In this document: positions 1-6,551 of the stretch, one piece after another
How the letters are laid out: each line of letters opens with the position of its first letter
How positions within the stretch are numbered: the stretch's first letter is position 1
NCBI GenBank assembly: GCA_964516635.1
Contig: CAZEZY010000094.1
Span: 1-9,302, forward strand
DNA from: CAZEZY01 sp964516635
GTDB taxonomy: Bacteria; Pseudomonadota; Gammaproteobacteria; Burkholderiales; Burkholderiaceae_C
Length of the DNA: 9,302 nucleotides
Reading direction: 5' to 3'
Notes under the pieces: model-generated
Told to the model about the DNA's origin: nothing
Databases searched by the model: none
Seen by the model: the letters and a program-made list of their open reading frames with translations, nothing else
Translations under genes and position numbers: made by a program

Positions 1-947
1 CCAGCGGCGTGGAACTGGTCAGCAACGTCTGCCGCCACCGCCAGGCCATCATGCTCGAGGGCCGTGGCAACCTGGGCGAAGCCAAAAGCGGCCATGCTGC
101 CGGTAACATCGTCTGCCCCCTGCACCGCTGGACTTACTCAGGCGGTTCTGTAATGGGCAACCTGGGCGAACTGATCGGCGCCCCGCATTTCGCCCAGGAC
201 CCCTGCCTGAACCTGCAACGCTACCCGCTGCGCGAATGGAACGGCCTGCTGTTCGAGGACAATGGCCGCGACATTGCCACCGACCTGGCGAACATGGGCC
301 CGGCATCGACCCTCAACTTCGACGGCATGGTGCTGGGCCATGTGGAGTTGCACACCTGCCATTACAACTGGAAGACCTTCATCGAGGTCTATCTGGAGGA
401 CTACCATGTGGTGCCCTTCCACCCCGGCTTGGGCAACTTCGTCACCTGCGACGACCTGAAGTGGGAATTCAATTCCGATTACTCGGTGCAGACCGTGGGC
501 GTCCAGAACCTGCTGAGCAAGAGCGGCAGCCCCACTTACCAGAAGTGGCACGATGTGCTCATGCAATACCGCCATGGTGAACTGCCCGAACAAGGCGCCG
601 TGTGGCTCACTTACTACCCCCACATCATGGTGGAGTGGTACCCGCACGTCCTGACCGTATCCACCCTATACCCCCTCAGCGTCGACAAGACACTGAACAT
701 GGTGGAGTTCTACTACCCCGAAGAGATCGCCGCCTTCGAACCCGAATTCATGGAAGCGCAACGCGCCGCCTACATGGAAACCTGCATCGAGGACGACGAG
801 ATCGCCGAGCGCATGGACGCCGGCCGCAAAGCCCTGTTCGATCGGGGCACCAGCGAGGTCGGCCCCTACCAGAGCCCGATGGAAGACGGCATGCAGCACT
901 TCCACGAGTGGTACCGTGCCAAGCTGGGTGAGCACCTGACGGGGTAA
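1..947 (+). CDS. Aromatic ring-hydroxylating oxygenase alpha subunit, Rieske type (5' end missing)
   Basis: This is the large subunit of a Rieske non-haem iron oxygenase, which uses O2 and electrons from a separate reductase to hydroxylate an organic substrate in the cytoplasm. The reading frame is already open at base 3, so the start lies outside the window. A GTG at base 9 is internal, because it sits only seven residues before the first cluster ligand. Counting from that GTG, the Rieske 2Fe-2S ligands are CRH (C8, H10) and CPLH (C36, H39). The catalytic domain has the NWKTFIEVYLEDYHVVPFHP block with iron ligands H133 and H138, and a later IEDDEI segment (about 260-265) that probably supplies the acidic third ligand. 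About 312 residues are visible and perhaps 40-50 are missing, judging from usual family length. The substrate cannot be told. No reductase or ferredoxin gene is visible. It is followed after 57 bases by a transporter gene in the same direction. Confidence 0.9.
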   Translation, partial: SGVELVSNVCRHRQAIMLEGRGNLGEAKSGHAAGNIVCPLHRWTYSGGSVMGNLGELIGAPHFAQDPCLNLQRYPLREWNGLLFEDNGRDIATDLANMGPASTLNFDGMVLGHVELHTCHYNWKTFIEVYLEDYHVVPFHPGLGNFVTCDDLKWEFNSDYSVQTVGVQNLLSKSGSPTYQKWHDVLMQYRHGELPEQGAVWLTYYPHIMVEWYPHVLTVSTLYPLSVDKTLNMVEFYYPEEIAAFEPEFMEAQRAAYMETCIEDDEIAERMDAGRKALFDRGTSEVGPYQSPMEDGMQHFHEWYRAKLGEHLTG

Positions 948-1004
948 ATCATCGGCCCTGGCGCGCATCGCCCCCACGGCGCCCCCACCATACAGGCCCT
1001 CTGG

Positions 1005-1883
1005 ATGGTGGTGGGCGCTTTCCTGTTCGCCACCATGGGGGTGTGCATCAAGTTTGCATCCGACCATTTCAACAGCTTCGAGATCGTTTTCTACCGTGGC
1101 CTGATCGGGGTGGTGTTTCTGGTGTTCCTCACTCGGTCACGCGGGGTGTCACTGCGTACCCATGTGCCCATGATGCACTTCTGGCGCAGCGTGGTGGGCG
1201 TCACGGCGCTGGTCACATGGTTCTATTCCATTTCTCAGTTGCCACTGGCCACCTCCATGACGCTGAACTACATGAGCAGCATCTGGGTGGCCGCCTTTTT
1301 ACTGGGCGGCACACTGCTGCTGCAAAAAACCACGGGGCCCATCAGGCAGCAGGGACCGCTGTTCATCACCGTGCTGGCCGGCTTTGCCGGTGTGGCCATG
1401 GTGCTGCGCCCCACGTTTGACGAACAGCAGGTGCTGGGCGGCCTTTCGGGGTTGATGTCGGGCCTGGTGTCGGCGCTGGCCTATCTGCAGGTGGCGGCGC
1501 TGGCCCGCGCGGGCGAACCCGAAAGCCGCACCGTGTTTTACTTCTCCATCGGCGCCACGCTGGTCGGGCTGGTGGGCATGGCGATGGTCGGCATCAATGC
1601 CTGGAGCTGGCCCAGCGCCCTGTGGCTGCTGCCCATCGGTCTGCTGGCCGTGCTGGGCCAGCTGTGCATGACTCGTGCCTACGCCAGCGGTGCCACCCTG
1701 GTGGTGGCCAACCTGCAATACTTCGGCATTGCGTTCGCCGGGGTGTACAGCATCGTCGTGTTTGGCGACCAGTTGCCTCTGATGGGCTGGGCCGGCATGG
1801 CACTCATCGTGGCCAGCGGTGTGGCCGCCACCTTCCTGCGCGAACGCGCCGTCCCCAAACTGCCCGCCGAGGAACACGCATGA
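1005..1883 (+). CDS. EamA/DMT-superfamily transporter
   Basis: This is an inner-membrane permease of the drug/metabolite transporter superfamily, 292 residues, which is the usual size for a 10-helix protein with two EamA repeats. Nearly the whole protein is hydrophobic helix. The first repeat begins at the N-terminal GAFLFATMGVCIKFAS helix and the second covers about residues 145-280, including the SGATLVVANLQYFGIAFAGV segment typical of the repeat. The substrate is unknown: members export amino acids, metabolites or drugs, or import solutes. The start is uncertain. ATG 1005 has only a weak AGG (994-996) upstream, and the frame is open without a stop from 948, the codon after the previous gene's TAA. 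An ATA at 990-992 precedes residues QALW, which look like the natural start of the first helix region. The stop overlaps the next gene's start as ATGA, so the two are probably translationally coupled. Confidence 0.88.
   Translation: MVVGAFLFATMGVCIKFASDHFNSFEIVFYRGLIGVVFLVFLTRSRGVSLRTHVPMMHFWRSVVGVTALVTWFYSISQLPLATSMTLNYMSSIWVAAFLLGGTLLLQKTTGPIRQQGPLFITVLAGFAGVAMVLRPTFDEQQVLGGLSGLMSGLVSALAYLQVAALARAGEPESRTVFYFSIGATLVGLVGMAMVGINAWSWPSALWLLPIGLLAVLGQLCMTRAYASGATLVVANLQYFGIAFAGVYSIVVFGDQLPLMGWAGMALIVASGVAATFLRERAVPKLPAEEHA
1869..1874 (+). promoter_or_regulatory. Ribosome binding site for the sulfurtransferase gene
   Basis: GAGGAA lies five to six bases before ATG 1880, inside the end of the transporter gene. 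It fixes the sulfurtransferase start at 1880 rather than at earlier in-frame codons, which would run deep into the transporter gene. Confidence 0.7.
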
Positions 1884-2761
1884 CCACGCCCTTCACCACC
1901 CTGATCACCGCCCAGCAACTCATCCAGCTGCAGACCAGTGGCCAGCCATTGATGGTGTTTGACTGCAGCTTCGAGCTCATGAATCCTGCTGCAGGCGATC
2001 GCCTGTACGCCGAGGCGCACCTACCAGGTGCCGTTTACATGCACCTTGACCGCGATCTCAGCGACCACTCGGGCGGCATGGATGCCGCGTCTGGCGGTCG
2101 GCACCCCCTGCCCTCTCGGGACACCTTCGCTCAACGGTTGCGCGACAAGGGCATGGATGCCGGCATGCAGGTGGTGGTTTACGACCGGCAAGGCGCTCAA
2201 TATGGTGGCCGCCTGTGGTGGATGTTGAAATGGTGCGGTCACGAAGCCGTGGCCATCCTGGACGGCGGCCTGCCCGCCTGGCCAGCGGCAGGGGGTGCCC
2301 TGGAAAGCGGCCCACCGCGGGCCGCCGCCGCACCGGGCAACTTCGTCCTGCAGGCACCACGTGCCCGAGCCATCGGCGCGCAGGCACTGGCCAGGCAATT
2401 GGGCTCACCGGGTCAGACCCTCATTGACGCCCGGGCCGCCGCCCGCTACCGCGGTGAAGTGGAGCCCCTGGACCCGGTGGCAGGTCACATTCCCGGTGCA
2501 CGGAACCGCCCTTTCACGGACAACTTCCTGCCCGACGGCCGATTCAAACCCGCCGATCAACTGCGCGCCGAATTCGATGCCCTTTTGTCAGGCCAGGCGC
2601 CTGAAACGGTCGTGCATCACTGTGGCAGTGGCGTGACGGCCGTGCCCAACCTGATGGCCATGGAAATCGCCGGTCTGGGCCGTAGCACCCTGTTCCCGGG
2701 CAGCTGGAGCGAGTGGTGCAACACGCCCGGCCTGCCCTGCGCGCGCAGCCAGGCGACTTAG
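1880..2761 (+). CDS. sseA: 3-mercaptopyruvate sulfurtransferase, two-domain rhodanese
   Basis: This enzyme transfers sulfur from 3-mercaptopyruvate (or thiosulfate) to a thiol acceptor or cyanide through a cysteine persulfide. It is 293 residues long, normal for tandem-rhodanese sulfurtransferases. The N-terminal inactive rhodanese domain spans about 10-140 (AEAHLPGAVYMHLDRDLS near 44, VVVYDRQG near 98, AILDGGLPAW near 125). The C-terminal catalytic domain spans about 165-285 (LIDARAAARYRG, AGHIPGARN). The active loop is HHCGSGVTA with nucleophile C248. The CGSGVTA form is the one in E. coli SseA and favours mercaptopyruvate over the CRxGxT loop of thiosulfate-preferring rhodaneses; this substrate call is an inference from family knowledge. 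The start is chosen for its Shine-Dalgarno site and ATGA overlap with the transporter. Its TAG stop overlaps the stop of the opposite-strand gene. Confidence 0.9.
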   Translation: MTTPFTTLITAQQLIQLQTSGQPLMVFDCSFELMNPAAGDRLYAEAHLPGAVYMHLDRDLSDHSGGMDAASGGRHPLPSRDTFAQRLRDKGMDAGMQVVVYDRQGAQYGGRLWWMLKWCGHEAVAILDGGLPAWPAAGGALESGPPRAAAAPGNFVLQAPRARAIGAQALARQLGSPGQTLIDARAAARYRGEVEPLDPVAGHIPGARNRPFTDNFLPDGRFKPADQLRAEFDALLSGQAPETVVHHCGSGVTAVPNLMAMEIAGLGRSTLFPGSWSEWCNTPGLPCARSQAT

Positions 2762-3657
2762 GCCACGCCGTGCTGCTTGAACCAGGCCAGGCAGCGTTTC
2801 CAGCCGTCTTCAGCCGCCGCCTGCCGGAAGCTGGAGCGGTAATCGGCATGGAAGGCGTGGGGTGCATCCGGATACACCACGAACTGAGAGGCTTTTGACG
2901 CCGCATTGCCCTGTGCCAGCAAGCCCTTCATCTGCTCGACGGTGCTCAGTGGAATGCCTTCGTCGGCCCCGCCGTACAGACCAAGCACCGGGCCGTTGAG
3001 TGCCTTGGCCACATCGACCGGGTGTTTCGGCTGAAGCTCGCTCGTCTGGCCCACCAGACGGCCATACCAGGCCACACCGGCCTTGATGCGGGGCTGATGC
3101 GCCGCATACAGCCAGGTCTGGCGTCCGCCCCAGCAGAACCCGGTCACGCCCACCTTGTTCACATCGCCGCCATGGGCGCCGGCCCAGTTGATGCAGGCAT
3201 CCAGATCGCCAGCCACCTGGGCATCGGGGACTTTGGAAATCACTTCGGCAATCAGTTTCGCCATCTCCCCGTAACTTTGTGCATCGCCCTGCCGATCAAA
3301 GAGTTCCGGGGCCAGGGCCAGATAGCCGGCACGGGCAAAGCGGCGAGCCGTATCGGCAATGTACTCGTGCACCCCGAAAATCTCTGACAGAACCAGCACG
3401 ACCGGCAGGCCTGTCTTGCCAGCTGGCGCCGCCCGGTAGACGGGCACGCTGTGTCCGGCGACTTCGATCATGACTTCACCCACCGTCAGCCCATCCGCAG
3501 GGGTGTTGATCGCCGTCTGCGCCATCACCGGGAGCGTGGCAGCGGCATAACCGATTCCGAGGGCCGCCTTGAGCGCAGTCCGGCGGGTCGCGCCCGATGA
3601 CGTGGACTGGCCAGGGGCAAGGGACAGGATGTCCGGTTCAAAAGGCAGTTGGCGCAT
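2758..3657 (-). CDS. Dienelactone-hydrolase-family alpha/beta hydrolase with Tat signal
   Basis: This is an alpha/beta-hydrolase of the dienelactone hydrolase family, 299 residues. The family triad is visible as C175 in GFCWGG, D232 in GGADEG and H267 in PHAFH. The conserved glutamate E92 in SEIFGVHEY is also present. The N-terminus carries TRRTALK followed by a hydrophobic stretch and PVMAQTA (about residues 24-49), which looks like a twin-arginine signal with cleavage near the AQ. The mature enzyme is therefore probably folded in the cytoplasm and exported. True dienelactone hydrolases of chloroaromatic pathways are cytoplasmic, so the substrate here is likely different and unknown. The start at 3657 is chosen because AGGAGA sits seven bases upstream. 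A longer start at 3747 exists, overlapping the pgi stop as TGATG, but would put 30 unhelpful residues before the signal. It is the last gene of the minus-strand cluster. Confidence 0.87.
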   Translation of the reverse strand: MRQLPFEPDILSLAPGQSTSSGATRRTALKAALGIGYAAATLPVMAQTAINTPADGLTVGEVMIEVAGHSVPVYRAAPAGKTGLPVVLVLSEIFGVHEYIADTARRFARAGYLALAPELFDRQGDAQSYGEMAKLIAEVISKVPDAQVAGDLDACINWAGAHGGDVNKVGVTGFCWGGRQTWLYAAHQPRIKAGVAWYGRLVGQTSELQPKHPVDVAKALNGPVLGLYGGADEGIPLSTVEQMKGLLAQGNAASKASQFVVYPDAPHAFHADYRSSFRQAAAEDGWKRCLAWFKQHGVA

Positions 3658-3664
3658 GTTTTGG

Positions 3665-3670
3665 TCTCCT
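3665..3670 (-). promoter_or_regulatory. Ribosome binding site deciding the dienelactone-hydrolase start
   Basis: On the minus strand AGGAGA is followed by seven bases and then ATG 3657. It is the strongest Shine-Dalgarno match I noticed in the window and favours the short start over the in-frame ATG at 3747. Confidence 0.75.
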
Positions 3671-3690
3671 GAAAAGTGAATGACAAAACG

Positions 3691-3704
3691 CTGACCCGGG
3701 TCAG
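3691..3704 (-). terminator. Perfect palindrome between pgi and the hydrolase gene; possible terminator or attenuator
   Basis: CTGACCCGGGTCAG is a perfect 14-base palindrome in the 89-base gap. Read on the minus strand it is followed by CGTTTTG, a short T tract. RNA could fold into a stem of about five base pairs with a four-base loop, giving a weak intrinsic terminator or attenuator for the pgi transcript. A palindrome with no spacer could equally be a protein binding site. The T tract is short, so partial read-through is likely. Confidence 0.4.
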
Positions 3705-3746
3705 GCGCCTTAGGTTCCCAGCCCAAAGACTCCCGACTGGGAGCCA

Positions 3747-5336
3747 TCAGCCTCCTGCAGAGGCGGGTCTGGCCCGAAGCCAGGCAATCAGCCCGGCCGT
3801 CGACGGGTCGAGCGCCTTCAAGGCTGAAGGGTCTGGCTCCTCAGCGGTCAGGAGAGGCTCGAGCCGCCGGGCCAGTCGCTTGCCGATCTCGACCCCCCAC
3901 TGGTCGAACGGGTTCACGCCCCACATGACCCCGCTCACAAAGGTCCGGTGCTCGTAAAGCGCCAACAAGGCCCCGAGCGATTTCGGCGACAGTGTGTCGA
4001 GCAGCAGCATCAGGCTGGGTCGGTTGCCCGGAAAATCCTGATGCCCGGGCCGCTCGCCAGGGCCTGCCACCGCGCCGTCCATCAAGGCCTGTGCCTGCGC
4101 CAGCGCGTTGGCCACCAGCGTGCTCTGATGACCCGGCATGTCATGGGTGGCACGTGCCACCACGATCATTTCCAGCACCGCCCGGTGCATGCCCTGGTGC
4201 AGCCACTGGAAAAAGGCATGCTGGCCATCGCTGCCTGGCTGGCCCCACACGCAGTTCACGGTGGGAAGGGCCAGCAGCTGGCCATCCAGCCCCACCCGCT
4301 TGCCGTTGCTTTCCATCTCGAGTTGCTGGAGGTAGGCTGGCAGGCGACGCAAGCCATGGTGGTAGGGCACCACCGCCCGGCTGGGCACTTGAAGATGGCT
4401 GCAATGCCAGACGTCCAGTGCACCCAGCCAGACCGGGAGGTTGCTTTCCAGTGGCTGGGTGGCGAAATGGTGGTCCATGTCGGCAGCGCCGCGCAGCATC
4501 GCCTGGAAACCTCCGGCTCCCAGCGCCACCGCCAGCACCAGTCCGACCGCCGACCACACCGAAAACCGACCGCCGATCCCCTCGGGCATGGCCAGCACGG
4601 TGCCCATGCCATCGGCGCGAGCCAGGTCGGGGCGGGCCGAGACCGCAATGAATCGGCTCGACGCTGCCTCACCCAGTTGCCCTCGGCTCCAGGCCATGGC
4701 AGAGGTGGCGTTGCGCAACGTGTCGGCGGTGCTCCATGACTTGGACACCACGACAAACACCGTCCGTGCGGGGTCCAGCCCTTCCAGCGCCTCGCTGAGG
4801 TCATGGCCATCCAGATTGGTGACCACATGGAGACGCTGACGGCAATTGCGGTAGCCATGCAGGGCCTGCAACACGGTTTCGGGTCCCAGGCCGGATCCCC
4901 CGATCCCGATGTGCACCACATCGTCGATATCCGGCTGCTGGCGCAGGGTTTCGGCCAAGGCCAGCATGGCCTCGAGGCCCTCCGTCAGGTCCGAGGGCCA
5001 TCGGTCGGAAGCAACGGGCAATGCCTGGCCCACGGCCTGGCATCGCAAAGCAGGATGCAGAACCGGTCGACCTTCGGTGGCATTGACGAGCTCCCCCCTC
5101 AGCAATTCGTCTCGCCGGCCTTCCAGGTTGCACCCACGCGCCTGCACCAGAAGCGCCTGAAGGACTTCAGGCCCCCAGTGGAGTTTGGACAAATCGGCCA
5201 GGATGTGTGGCGCCGCCAGACTCAGGCGATCGAAGCGATCGGGTTGGTCGGCAAATGCCGCCCGGAGGTCGAAATCGCTGAGGTAATGGGCAGCCAGGCC
5301 GCTCAGGACCGTAAGGGGTGGGGCGGCGAACGTCAT
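3747..5336 (-). CDS. pgi: Glucose-6-phosphate isomerase
   Basis: This cytoplasmic enzyme interconverts glucose-6-phosphate and fructose-6-phosphate. At 529 residues it is close to the family's usual 545-550. Both family signatures are present: EGIGGRFSVWSAVG (252-265) and GVMWGVNPFDQWGVEIGK (469-486). The expected catalytic residues are E342 in MESNGK, H373 in GQHAFF and K486 in GVEIGK. The sugar-phosphate loop is IGIGGSGLGP (143-152), where many relatives have GGSDLGP, and the serine/threonine loop is SKSWSTADT (198-206), where E. coli-type enzymes have SKTFTTQET. The ATG at 5336 follows the upstream gene's TGA by one base (TGACATG). The in-frame ATG at 5351 would overlap that gene, and neither start has a strong ribosome site. 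Tight spacing implies co-transcription and coupled translation with the pyrophosphorylase. Confidence 0.95.
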   Translation of the reverse strand: MTFAAPPLTVLSGLAAHYLSDFDLRAAFADQPDRFDRLSLAAPHILADLSKLHWGPEVLQALLVQARGCNLEGRRDELLRGELVNATEGRPVLHPALRCQAVGQALPVASDRWPSDLTEGLEAMLALAETLRQQPDIDDVVHIGIGGSGLGPETVLQALHGYRNCRQRLHVVTNLDGHDLSEALEGLDPARTVFVVVSKSWSTADTLRNATSAMAWSRGQLGEAASSRFIAVSARPDLARADGMGTVLAMPEGIGGRFSVWSAVGLVLAVALGAGGFQAMLRGAADMDHHFATQPLESNLPVWLGALDVWHCSHLQVPSRAVVPYHHGLRRLPAYLQQLEMESNGKRVGLDGQLLALPTVNCVWGQPGSDGQHAFFQWLHQGMHRAVLEMIVVARATHDMPGHQSTLVANALAQAQALMDGAVAGPGERPGHQDFPGNRPSLMLLLDTLSPKSLGALLALYEHRTFVSGVMWGVNPFDQWGVEIGKRLARRLEPLLTAEEPDPSALKALDPSTAGLIAWLRARPASAGG

Positions 5337-5337
5337 G

Positions 5338-6441
5338 TCAGGCGCGCGCATCGCCCCAGCGGAGCGGGAAACGGTCGTCTCCCACATAAGTGGCATTGCC
5401 CAATCGGTCCACGCAGTAGCTGGGCGAGACGATCATGTCCTGAAACAGCATGCCGGCACCGATGCGCGTGTATTCAAACAACACGCTGCGCTCCACCCGG
5501 GAACCGGCACGCACATGGCTGCCATGACCGACCCAGACGGGCCCGATGATGCTGCAACCCGGCTCCAGCTTGACGCTGGAACCCAGGTACACCGGCCCCT
5601 GGATGTGGACGGTGTTCCAGTCCACACGGGTGTTCAGCCCCACCCACACACCCGGCTTCACTTCGGTGCCAGGCATCTTCATCTCGGCAATCTCACCGCG
5701 CAGCACCCGCTGCAGCACCGACCAGTAGTCGGACACCCGACCGATGTCGATCCAGTTGAAGAAACGGTCCTGTGCGTAGAAAGGCAGACCTTGCTCCACC
5801 AGCATCGGAAACAGCTCGGAACCGATGTCGAACACCTTGTCTGGTGGGATCAGGTCCAGCGCCTGGGGCTCGAACAGGTAGATACCGGTGCTGGCCAGGG
5901 TGGATTTGGCGTCCTGGGGGCGAGGTTTTTCCTGGAAGGACTTCACCCGCCCCTCCGGATCGGCCACCACGATGCCGTAATTGCTCACCTGGTCACGGGG
6001 GACATCCAGCGTCACCACGCTGGCCAGTGCTCCCTTGCTCTTGTGCTCGAACACCGCTGCCCCGATATCCAGATCCACCAGGGCATCGCCACACATCACG
6101 ATCGTGGTTTCGTCGAAAAAGCCGCTGTTGTCCTGGATGCGTCGCATGCCACCGGCCGAACCCAGCGGACGGGGAATGATGTCACCGTGGTCGTACACCC
6201 CCTCGTAGGAGTAGCCGATCTCCACGCCCCAGCGGTGCCCGTCACGAAAGTACTCTTCGATCTTGCGGTGGTTGTAGGCCACATTCACCATGATCTGCGT
6301 GATGCCATGCCGAGCCAGGTGCTCGATCAGGTATTCCATGACCGGTTTGCCCAGGATGGGCACCATCGGTTTGGGCAGGTCTTTGGTGAGGGGGCGCACA
6401 CGGGTTCCCTGTCCCGCCGCCAGTATCATGCCCTTGGCCAT
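5338..6441 (-). CDS. Sugar-nucleotide pyrophosphorylase (mannose-1-P guanylyltransferase-like)
   Basis: This enzyme couples a nucleoside triphosphate to a hexose-1-phosphate, giving an NDP-sugar and pyrophosphate. It has 367 residues. Residues 1-240 form the nucleotidyltransferase domain: the LAAGQGTRVRPLT loop (7-19), KPM with K24, PLGSAGG (92-98), the metal-site GDALVD (118-123), SNYGIVV (153-159), FQEKP (169-173) and WIDIGRVSDYW (230-240). Residues of about 255-345 are hexapeptide-like repeats (VWVGLN, VYLGSS, PVWVGHGSHVRAGSRVERSV) forming a left-handed beta-helix. There is no C-terminal cupin/isomerase domain, so it is not a long ManC-type protein. It resembles short GDP-mannose pyrophosphorylases, but UDP- or dTDP-glucose synthesis cannot be excluded. 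It leads a cluster with pgi one base downstream, which fits supply of activated sugar for lipopolysaccharide or exopolysaccharide. Confidence 0.85.
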   Translation of the reverse strand: MAKGMILAAGQGTRVRPLTKDLPKPMVPILGKPVMEYLIEHLARHGITQIMVNVAYNHRKIEEYFRDGHRWGVEIGYSYEGVYDHGDIIPRPLGSAGGMRRIQDNSGFFDETTIVMCGDALVDLDIGAAVFEHKSKGALASVVTLDVPRDQVSNYGIVVADPEGRVKSFQEKPRPQDAKSTLASTGIYLFEPQALDLIPPDKVFDIGSELFPMLVEQGLPFYAQDRFFNWIDIGRVSDYWSVLQRVLRGEIAEMKMPGTEVKPGVWVGLNTRVDWNTVHIQGPVYLGSSVKLEPGCSIIGPVWVGHGSHVRAGSRVERSVLFEYTRIGAGMLFQDMIVSPSYCVDRLGNATYVGDDRFPLRWGDARA

Positions 6442-6452
6442 TGGCTTAAACG

Positions 6453-6457
6453 TCCTT
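6453..6457 (-). promoter_or_regulatory. Probable ribosome binding site of the pyrophosphorylase gene
   Basis: On the minus strand AAGGA lies 11 bases before ATG 6441. The spacing is a little long but it is the only Shine-Dalgarno-like match there, and a TAA in the spacer rules out a longer in-frame reading in one frame. Confidence 0.45.
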
Positions 6458-6512
6458 GAAACAACTCATCGCCAGAGGGTTGGCAATGTCATACCGGATG
6501 ATAGCGCATGGA

Positions 6513-6527
6513 CATGACGCTTCTGCT
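6513..6527 (+). repeat. Imperfect direct repeat, copy 1
   Basis: CATGACGCTTCTGCT here matches CATGACGCTTTGCT at 6750-6763, differing by one inserted C. The two copies are 237 bases apart and flank the minus-strand gene remnant. Chance cannot be excluded at this length. Confidence 0.35.
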
Positions 6528-6551
6528 GCAACGCCTGCCGCAACGCCCCGT

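Noticed and set aside
961..974. The string GCGCGCATCGCCCC, also present near 5343-5356, as a dispersed repeat
   Set aside because: It is 14 bases of low-complexity GC-rich sequence, one copy in coding and one in a spacer; chance is the simpler explanation.
1622..1879. A long N-terminal extension of the sulfurtransferase frame
   Set aside because: It overlaps the transporter gene's conserved membrane helices in another frame, and a ribosome site sits just before ATG 1880.
5335..6459. A 374-residue plus-strand frame opposite the pyrophosphorylase gene
   Set aside because: The minus-strand product carries every family motif; the plus-strand product is rich in His, Gln and Gly with no recognisable motif, as typical of shadow frames.
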